In this document: piece by piece, positions 9,845 to 19,734 of the stretch
How positions within the stretch are numbered: position 1 is the stretch's first letter
Layout of the letters: each line of letters opens with the position of its first letter
DNA from: Flavobacterium franklandianum
GTDB lineage: Bacteria; Bacteroidota; Bacteroidia; Flavobacteriales; Flavobacteriaceae
Length of the DNA stretch: 64,000 nt
Assembly: GCF_007097365.1 (NCBI RefSeq)
Contig: NZ_VJZR01000005.1
Coordinates: forward strand, 124,001-188,000
Reading direction: 5' to 3'
The notes under the pieces: generated by a model
The model's database searches: none
What the model saw: only the letters and a program-made list of their open reading frames with translations
What the model was told of the DNA's origin: nothing
Made by a program: the position numbers and the translations under genes

Positions 9845-10894
9845 ATGAAAGTAACCATAGACGGTCATGAGATTGAGGTAGAACCAGGAACAACGATCCT
9901 GCAAGCAGCCAGAATGATTGGAGGAGAAGTAGTTCCACCAGCGATGTGCTACCATTCTAAACTAAAAGGAAGCGGTGGAAAATGCCGTTGTTGTTTATCG
10001 GAAGTTTCCAAAGGAAGTGAAGCCGATCCAAGACCAATGCCAAAATTAATGGCTTCCTGCGTAACAGGTTGTATGGACGGAATGGAAGTAAAAACTAAAT
10101 CGTCGCCTAGAGTTCAAGAAGCTCAAAAAGCAGTGACGGAATTTTTGTTAATCAACCACCCTTTGGATTGTCCAGTTTGTGATCAAGCGGGAGAATGCGA
10201 TTTGCAAAATTTAAGTTTCGAACACGGAAAATCTGAAAGTCGTTTTATTGAAGAAAAAAGAACTTTCGAACCAGAAGATATCGGTCCAAATATTCAATTG
10301 CATATGAATCGTTGTATTCTATGCTATCGTTGTGTAATGGTTGCCGATCAAATCACAGACGACCGAGTACACGGAGTAATGGATAGAGGTGATCATTCGA
10401 ATATTTCGACTTGTATTTCGCATGCTATCGATAATGAGTTCTCAGGCAATATGATTGATGTGTGTCCTGTTGGCGCCTTGACCGACAAAACTTTTAGATT
10501 CAAATCTAGAGTTTGGTTCAACAAACCTTATGATGCTCACAGAGATTGTCCAACTTGTTCTGGAAAAACTACGGTTTGGATGTTTGGTGACGAGATTCAA
10601 AGAGTTACGGGTAGAAAAGACGAATTCCACGAAGTAGATGAATTCATTTGCAACAGTTGTCGATTTGACCATAAAAATGTGAGCGATTGGATTATTGAAG
10701 GACCAAGAGTGTTTGAGAAAGATTCGGTTATCAATCAGAATAATTATACTCAAAAATTAGAAAAAGTGGTTATTAATACCGAAGAAACTATTCTTTTAGG
10801 TCGTGTACAAGATAGAATAAAATTAAGTATGGCTGAAATTGATTACAACGAAAAAATAGACGGTAACCCATTAAATTCTGAGAAAAATGGATAG
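9845..10894 (+). CDS. nuoG: Short NADH-quinone oxidoreductase subunit G
   Basis: This 349-residue subunit carries the Fe-S wire of the NADH arm. The [2Fe-2S] ligands fit Cys35, the 47-50 cysteine group and Cys72. His105/Cys109/Cys112/Cys118 fit cluster N5, and Cys157/160/163/207 fit N4. A reduced CPTC...CNSC segment (235-272) recalls the start of the molybdopterin-type domain. The remaining several hundred residues of classical NuoG (about 700-900) are absent. The end is a clean stop overlapping nuoH by 8 bp, so this is a genuine short form, not a break. Confidence 0.93.
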   Translation: MKVTIDGHEIEVEPGTTILQAARMIGGEVVPPAMCYHSKLKGSGGKCRCCLSEVSKGSEADPRPMPKLMASCVTGCMDGMEVKTKSSPRVQEAQKAVTEFLLINHPLDCPVCDQAGECDLQNLSFEHGKSESRFIEEKRTFEPEDIGPNIQLHMNRCILCYRCVMVADQITDDRVHGVMDRGDHSNISTCISHAIDNEFSGNMIDVCPVGALTDKTFRFKSRVWFNKPYDAHRDCPTCSGKTTVWMFGDEIQRVTGRKDEFHEVDEFICNSCRFDHKNVSDWIIEGPRVFEKDSVINQNNYTQKLEKVVINTEETILLGRVQDRIKLSMAEIDYNEKIDGNPLNSEKNG

Positions 10895-11939
10895 TACATT
10901 TATTATAGAAAAAAGTGTTGTAATCCTTGTTGTGTTTGGCATTACGATGTTAATGGCGATGTATTCGACTTGGGCCGAAAGAAAAGTTGCCGCTTACCTT
11001 CAAGACAGAGTAGGGCCTAATCGTGCAGGTTGGGGAGGATTATTTCAACCACTTGCTGATGGATTGAAATTGTTTGCCAAAGAAGAATTTTCACCAAACA
11101 CACCCAATCAATTTTTATTTAAAGTTGGACCAGGAATCGCAATGGCAACAGCTTTGATGACCAGCGCTGTAATTCCTTGGGGAGACCGTTTTCATCTTTT
11201 TGGAAGAGATATTTTGCTACAAGCCACTGACATCAATGTTGGTATTTTATATATTATTGGTATTGTATCAATTGGTGTTTACGGAATAATGATTGGAGGT
11301 TGGGCTTCGAACAATAAATTTTCGTTGATTGGAGCAGTTCGAGCTTCTTCACAAATGGTTTCTTATGAAGTGGCCATGGGATTGTCTATTGTAGCTTTAT
11401 TAATGATGACTGGAACATTGAGTTTGAAAGAAATTACAGTTCAACAATCAGGAATGAATTGGAATGTTTTTTACCAACCTATTTCCTTTTTGATATTTTT
11501 AATTTGTGCCTTTGCAGAAACTAATAGAACTCCTTTTGATTTAGCAGAATGTGAAACCGAATTGATTGGTGGATATCATACTGAATATTCCTCGATGAGA
11601 ATGGGTTTTTATTTATTTGCTGAATATGCCAATATGTTTGTGTCTTCAACGGTTTTGGCTGTATTATTCTTCGGAGGATATAATTATCCGGGAATGAGTT
11701 GGGTAGTTGAAAACTGGGGAGTGAATTTTGCCAATGTATTAGGAATTGGAGCTTTATTTATAAAATTATGTGGATTCATCTTCTTTTTTATGTGGGTTCG
11801 GTGGACGATTCCAAGATTTAGATACGATCAATTGATGCATTTGGGTTGGAGAATTTTGATTCCGCTATCGATTATCAATATTATGATTACTGGGGTTGTG
11901 CTTTTGAGAGGAGAAATCTTTGCTTATTTAGGGCTTTAA
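10887..11939 (+). CDS. nuoH: NADH-quinone oxidoreductase subunit H
   Basis: This 350-residue membrane subunit has about eight transmembrane helices and links the peripheral and membrane arms at the quinone chamber. Signatures are ERKVAAYLQDRVGPNRAG (about 31-48) and the acidic loop EXNRTPFDLAECETELI-type segment after helix 5 (AETNRTPFDLAECETELIGG). It overlaps nuoG. A 155-bp spacer with a structured element separates it from nuoI. Confidence 0.97.
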   Translation: MDSTFIIEKSVVILVVFGITMLMAMYSTWAERKVAAYLQDRVGPNRAGWGGLFQPLADGLKLFAKEEFSPNTPNQFLFKVGPGIAMATALMTSAVIPWGDRFHLFGRDILLQATDINVGILYIIGIVSIGVYGIMIGGWASNNKFSLIGAVRASSQMVSYEVAMGLSIVALLMMTGTLSLKEITVQQSGMNWNVFYQPISFLIFLICAFAETNRTPFDLAECETELIGGYHTEYSSMRMGFYLFAEYANMFVSSTVLAVLFFGGYNYPGMSWVVENWGVNFANVLGIGALFIKLCGFIFFFMWVRWTIPRFRYDQLMHLGWRILIPLSIINIMITGVVLLRGEIFAYLGL

Positions 11940-11950
11940 TTAGAAAACAA

Positions 11951-12022
11951 ATGCCCTAGTCCTGATAGAAGTGAATCCCGATTTTTCATCGGGAGAAACG
12001 GATAGCAGGATTAAGCTTCAAG
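11951..12022 (+). ncRNA. Structured-RNA candidate in the nuoH-nuoI spacer
   Basis: The outer stem TCCTG (11960-11964) / CAGGA (12006-12010) encloses purine-rich internal loops (GATAGAAGTGAA and GAGAAACGGATAG). These surround a perfect 6-bp apical stem CCCGAT (11977-11982) / ATCGGG (11988-11993). From memory, similarly arranged short elements are dispersed in flavobacterial genomes and may be the Flavo-1 motif; that identification is unverified. It could be an RNA, a processing site or a transposed element. Confidence 0.45.
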
Positions 12023-12094
12023 AAAAGAAAATATAAGAAAATCAGATTTTAATAAGGACTTCCTGAAATAATATCTAAAAAATCTAAAATTTAA

Positions 12095-12640
12095 ATGTCA
12101 ATACAAGAAATATCACTTTCGGGAAGAAAAAAGGTAGTCTCTAATAAGGAGATGACTTTTGTAGAGCGAATGTATCTTATAGCCATCTTCAAAGGTTTAG
12201 GGATTACGATTAAGCACTTTTTTAGAAAAAAAGCAACGATTCATTATCCAGAACAAGTGCGTGAGTTTAGCCCTGTTTATCGTGGTCAACATATGTTGAA
12301 ACGAGACGAGCAAGGTCGTGAAAACTGTACGGCTTGTGGCCTATGCGCTTTGTCATGTCCAGCTGAGGCTATAACAATGGTGGCCGCCGAACGCAAAGCT
12401 GACGAAAAACATTTGTACCGTGAGGAGAAATACGCTTCTATTTATGAAATCAATATGTTGCGTTGCATTTTTTGTGGTTTGTGTGAAGAAGCTTGCCCGA
12501 AAGATGCCATTTATTTGACCATTTCTAAAGAATTAGTGCCAGCGAGTTACAACAGGGAAGATTTTATTTTTGGAAAAGATAAATTGGTAATGCCTTTAGA
12601 AATGGCTGTTAAAAATACTCAACTTAAAAACGCTAACTAA
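12095..12640 (+). CDS. nuoI: NADH-quinone oxidoreductase subunit I
   Basis: This 181-residue ferredoxin-like subunit carries [4Fe-4S] clusters N6a and N6b. Two classical motifs are present: CTACGLCALSCP (about 70-81) and CIFCGLCEEACP (about 124-135). The N-terminal amphipathic stretch contacts NuoH. The stop overlaps the nuoJ start by 1 nt. Confidence 0.97.
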   Translation: MSIQEISLSGRKKVVSNKEMTFVERMYLIAIFKGLGITIKHFFRKKATIHYPEQVREFSPVYRGQHMLKRDEQGRENCTACGLCALSCPAEAITMVAAERKADEKHLYREEKYASIYEINMLRCIFCGLCEEACPKDAIYLTISKELVPASYNREDFIFGKDKLVMPLEMAVKNTQLKNAN

Positions 12641-13182
12641 TGATACACATTCCAGATATAGCGAATGCAACCGCAATACAAATTTTATTTTCTGTGTTGT
12701 CTATTATTACATTGGCAACAGCATTTTTGGCAATTTACAGCAAAAAACCGATGCATAATGCTATTTACTTAGTGATTTGTTTTACCTCTATTTCAGGGCA
12801 TTATTTGTTGTTAAACGCTCAGTTTTTAGCATTTGTAAACCTGATTGTTTATGTTGGAGCTATTATGATTTTGATGTTGTTTACTATTATGTTGATGAAT
12901 TTGAATAATGAAAATGAAGTGCATAAACCTAGAATTACACGACTAGGGGCAATTGTTGTGTTTTGTTTGATGTGCTTGGTTTTGATTGCAATATTCAGGA
13001 ATTCTAAACCTATTGCTGATGGAAGTTATGAAGTAACAGGTGAAGATTATCAATCTATCAAAGTACTTGGTAAATTATTACTTAACGAATATATGGTGCC
13101 TTTTGAATTTGCCTCTGTATTGCTTTTGGTAGCGATGATTGGTGCAGTTTTATTGTCTAAAAAAGAAAAATTAGAGAAATAA
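12640..13182 (+). CDS. nuoJ: NADH-quinone oxidoreductase subunit J
   Basis: This 180-residue hydrophobic subunit has five predicted helices. The conserved third-helix region [20 protein letters not shown] (about 68-87) contains the pi-bulge segment of the ND6 family. It is part of the proton-pumping arm. nuoK starts 1 nt after the stop. Confidence 0.95.
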   Translation: MIHIPDIANATAIQILFSVLSIITLATAFLAIYSKKPMHNAIYLVICFTSISGHYLLLNAQFLAFVNLIVYVGAIMILMLFTIMLMNLNNENEVHKPRITRLGAIVVFCLMCLVLIAIFRNSKPIADGSYEVTGEDYQSIKVLGKLLLNEYMVPFEFASVLLLVAMIGAVLLSKKEKLEK

Positions 13183-13183
13183 T

Positions 13184-13504
13184 ATGGATAATATTTTAAA
13201 CCAAATTGGTATTGAAAATTACATCTTCCTTTCCGTTATACTTTTTTGTATTGGAGTTTTTGGAGTTTTATATAGACGAAATGCTATTGTTGTATTTATG
13301 TCAATCGAAATTATGTTGAACGCAGTTAACCTTTTGTTTGCGGCATTTTCGACCTATCATCAAGATGCTCAAGGTCAAGTTTTTGTGTTTTTTTCTATGG
13401 CTGTAGCAGCTGCTGAAGTTGCTGTTGGATTGGCAATTTTAGTTTCGATTTTCAGAAACATGCATACAATTGATGTTGGGAATTTAAAAAATTTAAAAGG
13501 ATAA
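13184..13504 (+). CDS. nuoK: NADH-quinone oxidoreductase subunit K
   Basis: This 106-residue ND4L-type subunit has three transmembrane helices. The family motif [13 protein letters not shown] (about 38-50) carries the conserved membrane glutamate, and a second acidic residue lies in [11 protein letters not shown] (about 76-86). Both belong to the proton pathway. Confidence 0.96.
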   Translation: MDNILNQIGIENYIFLSVILFCIGVFGVLYRRNAIVVFMSIEIMLNAVNLLFAAFSTYHQDAQGQVFVFFSMAVAAAEVAVGLAILVSIFRNMHTIDVGNLKNLKG

Positions 13505-13510
13505 TAATCA

Positions 13511-15397
13511 ATGAATACAAATCTAGTTTTAGTCTTACTATTAGCTCCTTTTTTAGGATTTTTATTTAATGTTTTTCTGGGTAAAAAAGCAGGTAAAAAC
13601 ATCGTGGGAATTGTGGGAACACTTTCGGTTGCGATTTCCTTTGCTGTAACTTTATATTTATTTGCTAGCGCAGGCCAAGAACCAGTTGTTCTTAATTTGT
13701 TCGATTGGATTTCGGTTCAAAGATTCGACATTAGTTTTGGATTTCTTATAGACCAATTGTCTATTCTTTGGTTGTTGTTTGTAACGGGAATCGGGTCGCT
13801 GATTCATTTGTATTCCATCAGTTATATGCACGATGACGAAAAAATGCATTCCTTTTTCGCATACCTGAATCTGTTTATTTTCTTTATGATTACTTTGGTA
13901 ATTGGAAGTAACTTACTAATGATGTTCATTGGTTGGGAAGGTGTAGGTCTTTGCTCCTACTTGTTAATTGGATTTTGGTATAAAAACCAAGATTTCAATG
14001 ATGCTGCCAAAAAGGCTTTCATTATGAACCGTATTGGAGATTTAGGATTTTTGATTGGAATCTTTATAGTTGGCACATTATTCAATACTTTAGATTTTAC
14101 CACTTTAAAAACTACAATAACTACGGCAACAGATATCAATGATTTTTGGATTGCTGCTGCTGCATTAGCTCTATTCATTGGAGCTTGTGGGAAATCTGCG
14201 CAAATTCCGTTATATACTTGGTTACCTGATGCGATGGCTGGACCAACGCCAGTTTCGGCATTGATTCACGCTGCGACGATGGTTACCGCAGGAATTTTTA
14301 TGCTTACCCGATTGAACTTTTTGTTTGATATGGCGCCAAGTGTACAAAATATTATTGCTATTGTTGGAGCTTGCACCGCTTTGGTTGCTGCAACGATTGC
14401 TTTAGTTCAAAACGATATCAAGAAAGTATTAGCTTATTCTACAGTTTCTCAATTGGGATTAATGTTCTTGGCATTAGGATTGGGTGCTTATGAAATAGCC
14501 GTTTTCCACGTAATCACACACGCTTTCTTCAAAGCTTGTTTGTTCTTGGGTTCAGGCTCGGTAATTCACGGATTGCACGGCGAACAAGATATGCGTAGAA
14601 TGGGTGGTTTGAAAAAAGCGATGCCTATCACTTTTATAACAATGTTAATTGCTGCTTTGGCAATTTCCGGAATTTTCCCGTTGGCAGGATTTTGGTCGAA
14701 AGACGAAATCTTGATGACTGCTTTCCACAAAAATCCAACTTTATGGGTAATCGGATCGATTGCTTCGATAATGACGGCTTTCTATATGTTTAGATTGATA
14801 TATCTAACTTTCTTCAACTCGTTTAGAGGAACTGAGGAACAAAAAAATCATTTGCACGAAAGTCCAAGTTTGATAACTTTGCCATTAATCATTTTGGCTA
14901 TTTTGTCTTTCTTCGGTGGAATTATTAGTTTGCCAGGACACAGTTGGTTGAACGAGTACTTGTCTCCATTATTTTCGAAAGCTTCTCACGAAGCGCACAG
15001 TTTAGGAAGCACCGAATATATGCTAATGGCAATTGCTACAATTGGCGCTATAATCGGGATTGGAATTGCCTATAAAAAATACTTAAAAGACAATACTATT
15101 CCAACTGAAGATGCGGAGATCACTGGTTTAACGAAAGTTTTATACAACAAATATTATGTCGACGAAGCCTACGATGTTATTTTTGTAAAACCAATAAATG
15201 TGCTATCGAATTACTTTAGAGATTCTGTTGAAACCACTTTATCAGCACTAGTTTTTGGATTAGGAAAAGTAACCACCCGTTTTGCTTTAGAAGGAAAAAA
15301 AGTACATAACGGTAGTGTTGGCTTATACCTTTTTGCTTTTGTCATAGGCATTATTGCCATATTAACTTATTTATTTTTACAACAATTTTTTACCTAA
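13511..15397 (+). CDS. nuoL: NADH-quinone oxidoreductase subunit L
   Basis: This 628-residue antiporter-like subunit is the most distal proton pump. Motifs include GWEGVGLCSYLLIGFWY (about 143-159) with the key glutamate, the lysine in GKSAQIPLYTWLPDAMAGPTPVSALIHAATMV-type segment (about 228-260), and histidines in VFHVITHAFFKA. A long C-terminal helix with terminal membrane anchor fits the family (about 610-630 residues). It overlaps nuoM by 1 nt. Confidence 0.97.
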   Translation: MNTNLVLVLLLAPFLGFLFNVFLGKKAGKNIVGIVGTLSVAISFAVTLYLFASAGQEPVVLNLFDWISVQRFDISFGFLIDQLSILWLLFVTGIGSLIHLYSISYMHDDEKMHSFFAYLNLFIFFMITLVIGSNLLMMFIGWEGVGLCSYLLIGFWYKNQDFNDAAKKAFIMNRIGDLGFLIGIFIVGTLFNTLDFTTLKTTITTATDINDFWIAAAALALFIGACGKSAQIPLYTWLPDAMAGPTPVSALIHAATMVTAGIFMLTRLNFLFDMAPSVQNIIAIVGACTALVAATIALVQNDIKKVLAYSTVSQLGLMFLALGLGAYEIAVFHVITHAFFKACLFLGSGSVIHGLHGEQDMRRMGGLKKAMPITFITMLIAALAISGIFPLAGFWSKDEILMTAFHKNPTLWVIGSIASIMTAFYMFRLIYLTFFNSFRGTEEQKNHLHESPSLITLPLIILAILSFFGGIISLPGHSWLNEYLSPLFSKASHEAHSLGSTEYMLMAIATIGAIIGIGIAYKKYLKDNTIPTEDAEITGLTKVLYNKYYVDEAYDVIFVKPINVLSNYFRDSVETTLSALVFGLGKVTTRFALEGKKVHNGSVGLYLFAFVIGIIAILTYLFLQQFFT

Positions 15398-16839
15398 TGG
15401 ATGTAACTACACTATTAATTATTCTTTTGGTTGGCACATTTGCAACTTATTTTTCGGGTGATAAATGGGCTCCGAAAGTGGCTTTGCTGGTCGGCATAAC
15501 CGCTTTTGCAAGTGCAATTTGTTTGCTCAACCAATACAATTTAGGAAACGAAATAAGCTACACCAAACTTTGGATAGCCAAACCCAAAATCTATTTAGCT
15601 TTTCAAGCTGACGGACTTGCTCTTGCTATGCTCTTGTTGACAACCGCATTGACACCAATAATCATTTTTTCTTCTTTTGGGAATACGTATAAAAATTCTA
15701 AAGCATTTTATGCCTTGATCGTATTTATGTCTTTTGCTATGTCTGGAACATTTCTTGCATCTGACGGACTTTTGTATTATATTTTCTGGGAACTAGCTTT
15801 GATTCCAATATACTTTATTGCTCTAATTTGGGGTAATGGCGATGCCGAAGAACGAAAAAAAGCAGTGGTTAAATTCTTTATTTACACTCTTGCGGGTTCG
15901 TTATTTATGTTAATTGCTTTTATTTATTTGCAAACAAAAGCGGGAAGTTTTTTAATTAGCGATCTAACTCAACTTAAGCTTTCTTCAACAGAACAATTTT
16001 GGATATTCTTGGCTTTCTTCTTGGCGTATGCCATCAAAATCCCATTAATTCCTTTTCATACTTGGCAGGCAAAAGTATACCAAAAAGCACCAACTGTTGG
16101 AACGATGCTTTTATCGGGAATTATGCTAAAAATGGGATTGTATAGCGTTATTCGCTGGCAATTGCCTATTGCGCCTTTGGCAGCAAAAGAATATATGTAC
16201 GTGTTCATTGGACTTGGTATTGCAGGTGTAATTTATGGTTCAATCGTGGCTTTAAGACAAAAAGATTTGAAAAAGTTATTGGCTTATTCTTCCTTGGCAC
16301 ACGTCGGATTAATTGCTGCTGGAGCTTATACATTAACACTAGACGGATTACGTGGTGCGGTTTTACAAATGATTGCTCACGGTTTTGTTGTTGTGGGATT
16401 GTTTTTTGTAGCTGAAATTATTTATAGAAGATACGAAACTAGAAAAATTGCCGAAATGGGCGGAATTCGTGCTCAAACGCCAAAATTTACTTCCATGTTT
16501 ATGCTTTTGGTTTTAGCATCGGTTGCTTTGCCATCGACATTTAACTTTGTTGGAGAATTTACGGTTTTATTTAGCCTTTCTCAAGTGAATATTTGGTTCG
16601 CCATTTTTGGTGGAACAACCATCATTTTGGGAGCTTATTATATGTTGAAAATGTTTCAACACGTAATGTTAGGGGAAACTAACACCAAATTATTTGCTGA
16701 TGTGACTTTTAATGAAGGTTTAACTTTAGTAATTATTATTGCCGTTTTGTTCTTCTTTGGTTTGTATCCAAAACCAATTATGACCTTGATAACACCCAGT
16801 TTGGAAAACATTTTAACTCAAATAAATAGATTTAACTAA
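15397..16839 (+). CDS. nuoM: NADH-quinone oxidoreductase subunit M
   Basis: This 480-residue antiporter-like proton-pumping subunit has about 14 helices. The conserved FWELALIPIYFIALIWG segment (about 129-145) has the helix-5 glutamate. KIPLIPFHTWQAKVYQKAP (about 207-225) is the helix-7 lysine region, and AYSSLAHVGLIAAG follows. It directly overlaps nuoL; nuoN starts 12 nt later. Confidence 0.97.
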   Translation: MDVTTLLIILLVGTFATYFSGDKWAPKVALLVGITAFASAICLLNQYNLGNEISYTKLWIAKPKIYLAFQADGLALAMLLLTTALTPIIIFSSFGNTYKNSKAFYALIVFMSFAMSGTFLASDGLLYYIFWELALIPIYFIALIWGNGDAEERKKAVVKFFIYTLAGSLFMLIAFIYLQTKAGSFLISDLTQLKLSSTEQFWIFLAFFLAYAIKIPLIPFHTWQAKVYQKAPTVGTMLLSGIMLKMGLYSVIRWQLPIAPLAAKEYMYVFIGLGIAGVIYGSIVALRQKDLKKLLAYSSLAHVGLIAAGAYTLTLDGLRGAVLQMIAHGFVVVGLFFVAEIIYRRYETRKIAEMGGIRAQTPKFTSMFMLLVLASVALPSTFNFVGEFTVLFSLSQVNIWFAIFGGTTIILGAYYMLKMFQHVMLGETNTKLFADVTFNEGLTLVIIIAVLFFFGLYPKPIMTLITPSLENILTQINRFN

Positions 16840-16851
16840 GTCAAATAAAAA

Positions 16852-18222
16852 ATGAATACATTAATAGCTATATCAGGATTAGGTGTTTTATGCCTTTTAT
16901 TTGAAATTTTTAATTTTAGAAAAGCCATTGTTCCTGTAACAATAATTGGTTTATTGGCCATTCTTGGATTAACTTATGCGGAATTTAATGCGCCAGCGAG
17001 TTTCTACAATAATATGATTGTTGTCAGTAAATTTTCGGCTGTTTTTTCGGCTTTGTTTATTGTGCTAACCGTTTTCTTGATTGCCTTGTCTCACGATTTC
17101 TATGAAGATCATCAAACCAAAATTTCAGATTTCATAGCTATAAAAATATTTATGCTAGCTGGAGCTGTAGCTATGGTTTCTTTCGGAAACTTAGCCATGT
17201 TCTTTCTTGGAATTGAAGTTTTGTCTATTTCCTTGTATATTTTAGCGGCAAGCAACCGATTGAATGTGAAAAGTAACGAAGCGGGAATGAAATATTTCTT
17301 GATGGGTTCTTTTGCTTCGGGTATTATATTGTTTGGAATTTGTTTTATTTATGGTGCAATGGGCTCTTTTGATGTAGCCGAAATTACTGAATGGTCTCGC
17401 TCTGCCGAATTGCCTATTTGGTTCCCGATAGGAATTACATTGGTTACTATTGGAATGCTTTTCAAAATTGCGGCTGTTCCTTTTCATTTTTGGGCTCCAG
17501 ATGTTTATGAAGGTTCACCAACATTGACAACTACTACAATGAGCACTTTGGTAAAAGTAGTTGCTATAGCTACTTTGTATAAATTGCTAACTGCAATGAA
17601 TGCTGACCTTTCCGATACTTATATCAACATTATCATTGTAATTTCAATTGCTTCGATGACTGTTGGAAATATAATGGCATTAAAACAAAACAATGTGAAA
17701 CGTATGCTAGCTTTCTCGGGGATTTCTCACGCAGGTTTTATGTTGATGACCCTATTAAATATTAGCAACTCAGCAGGTAATTTATTGTATTACACTACAG
17801 CTTATTCCTTGTCTGGAATTGCAGCTTTTGCTGTAATTTTATACGTTTGTAAAAATAAGAATAACGAAGATATTGCAAACTTCAACGGATTGGGGAAAAA
17901 TAATCCTTTGATGGCGGCTGTCCTAACAGCATCTTTGCTTTCGATGGCTGGTATTCCGATCTTTGCTGGTTTTTTTGCCAAAATGTTTTTGTTTACTCAA
18001 ACCATTGAAGCAGGTTATCTAATAGTGGTTATCGCAGCGGTAATCAACTCTATCATCAGTGTGGGTTATTATTTCAAACTGATTTTGGCGATGTACAACA
18101 AAGAAGCGAATGAAGAGGCCACAAAAACGCCGTTTGTGTTATACGCAGTAGCTATTGTATCCATTCTTTTGAATATTGTTTTGGGATTGTTTCCTTCTGT
18201 GGTATTGGATTTGTTGGGATAA
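16852..18222 (+). CDS. nuoN: NADH-quinone oxidoreductase subunit N
   Basis: This 456-residue ND2-type antiporter-like subunit has about 14 helices. The FLGIEVLSISLYILAA segment (about 118-133) has the conserved glutamate, and KIAAVPFHFWAPDVYEGSP (about 205-223) has the central lysine. AFSGISHAGFMLM follows. It is the last gene of the operon; a strong terminator lies 23 nt downstream. Confidence 0.97.
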   Translation: MNTLIAISGLGVLCLLFEIFNFRKAIVPVTIIGLLAILGLTYAEFNAPASFYNNMIVVSKFSAVFSALFIVLTVFLIALSHDFYEDHQTKISDFIAIKIFMLAGAVAMVSFGNLAMFFLGIEVLSISLYILAASNRLNVKSNEAGMKYFLMGSFASGIILFGICFIYGAMGSFDVAEITEWSRSAELPIWFPIGITLVTIGMLFKIAAVPFHFWAPDVYEGSPTLTTTTMSTLVKVVAIATLYKLLTAMNADLSDTYINIIIVISIASMTVGNIMALKQNNVKRMLAFSGISHAGFMLMTLLNISNSAGNLLYYTTAYSLSGIAAFAVILYVCKNKNNEDIANFNGLGKNNPLMAAVLTASLLSMAGIPIFAGFFAKMFLFTQTIEAGYLIVVIAAVINSIISVGYYFKLILAMYNKEANEEATKTPFVLYAVAIVSILLNIVLGLFPSVVLDLLG

Positions 18223-18244
18223 TTCTAAATATTAAAAATAAATT

Positions 18245-18280
18245 ACAAAAACCATCAAGAGCAATTTTGGTGGTTTTTGT
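18245..18280 (+). terminator. Terminator of the nuo operon
   Basis: A 14-bp stem with one G-U pair (18245-18258 with 18267-18280) and an 8-nt loop has five T in its right arm. Confidence 0.85.
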
Positions 18281-18300
18281 CTTCATTATAGAAATTATAT

Positions 18301-19734
18301 ATGTTTTTTAACTCACTAACTTTTGCTGTTTTTCTACCCATAGTTTTTTTACTCTATTGGTTTGTTTTTAGTAAAACTAAAAGTACTCAAAACGCATTTT
18401 TAGTAATCGTGAGTTATTACTTTTATTCATGTTGGGACTGGCGTTTCTTGTTTTTATTACTTTTTTCGACCCTTTTGTGTTATGTAACAGGAATCAAAAT
18501 AGAAAAAAGCACACAGGAAAGCTCTCGGAAATTTTGGTTTTGGCTGAGTATTATTTTCAATCTGGGATTTTTGGCAATATTCAAATACTACAACTTTTTT
18601 GCTTTTTCATTTTCGGAAGCGTTGAATAATATTGGCATACAATCCAGTCCACTTTTGTTAAACGTGATTCTTCCTGTTGGGATTTCTTTCTATACTTTTC
18701 ACGGCTTGTCTTACGTGATTGATATTTATTACAAAAGAATACAGTCCGAAAAAAATGTCATTGATTATGCATTATTCGTGAGTTATTTTCCACTTTTGGT
18801 AGCTGGACCTATCGAAAGAGCCACTCATTTATTGCCACAAGTTAAAGTAAAAAGAACCTTCGATTTCCAAAAAGCCAAAGAGGGCGTTTACCAAATTATT
18901 TGGGGATTGGTCAAAAAAGTGGTCATTGCCGATACTTGCGCAACTTATGCCAATGCTATTTTTGACAATTACACTTCGATGAATTCCTTGTCTTTGATTT
19001 TGGGTGCGGTTTATTTTGCATTCCAAATTTATGGCGATTTTTCAGGCTATTCGGATATGGCTTTGGGAATATCTAAATTATTTGGATTGGACTTGTTACG
19101 CAATTTCAATTATCCTTATTTCTCAAGAGATATTGCCGAGTTTTGGCGTCGTTGGCACATTTCGTTGTCATCTTGGTTTCGGGATTATTTGTATATTCCA
19201 TTGGGCGGAAGCCGTGGAAGCAAACTGAAACAAGTACGCAACGTGTTCATCATATTTGTCGTGAGCGGTTTTTGGCACGGAGCCAATTGGACTTTCTTGG
19301 CTTGGGGATTTATAAACGCCTTGTATTTTCTACCGTCTTTATTATTGGGAACAAACCGAACTAATATGGAGACAGCCGAATTGCATTGGGATTTCAATTC
19401 CATAAAAGTGTTTTTTAGCATTTTGGCTACTTTCAGTTTGTCGTGCTTGGCTTGGATATTTTTTAGGGCAAATACCATCCACATTGCTTTTGATTATATT
19501 GGAAAAATTTTCACCAACCGAACTTTCGAATCACAATACTTGCAAAACCAACGGTACAGTTACGAATTACTTTTGCTGGTTATTGCTTTTGTTTTGGTCG
19601 AATGGAACAGCCGATACAAAATTGAACCTATTTCCGGAAAATACAGCTGGCTAAAAATGACGTTGTGTCTCTTGGCGATTATCGCTTTGGGAACGTATGC
19701 TGATTATAAAGAATTTATCTATTTCCAATTCTAA
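18301..19734 (+). CDS. MBOAT-family membrane O-acyltransferase
   Basis: This 477-residue multi-pass membrane protein is of the AlgI/DltB type. The invariant MBOAT histidine is His326 in SGFWHGANW; upstream signatures include FQIYGDFSGYSDMA, FWRRWHISLSSWFRDYLYIPLGGSRG-type segment and the VAGPIERA loop. It should transfer an acyl group (commonly acetyl) across the membrane to a surface polymer. Its stop overlaps the start of the next gene, a GDSL-like partner, as in alginate acetylation pairs. The acceptor polymer is unknown, and no alginate genes are nearby. Confidence 0.92.
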   Translation: MFFNSLTFAVFLPIVFLLYWFVFSKTKSTQNAFLVIVSYYFYSCWDWRFLFLLLFSTLLCYVTGIKIEKSTQESSRKFWFWLSIIFNLGFLAIFKYYNFFAFSFSEALNNIGIQSSPLLLNVILPVGISFYTFHGLSYVIDIYYKRIQSEKNVIDYALFVSYFPLLVAGPIERATHLLPQVKVKRTFDFQKAKEGVYQIIWGLVKKVVIADTCATYANAIFDNYTSMNSLSLILGAVYFAFQIYGDFSGYSDMALGISKLFGLDLLRNFNYPYFSRDIAEFWRRWHISLSSWFRDYLYIPLGGSRGSKLKQVRNVFIIFVVSGFWHGANWTFLAWGFINALYFLPSLLLGTNRTNMETAELHWDFNSIKVFFSILATFSLSCLAWIFFRANTIHIAFDYIGKIFTNRTFESQYLQNQRYSYELLLLVIAFVLVEWNSRYKIEPISGKYSWLKMTLCLLAIIALGTYADYKEFIYFQF

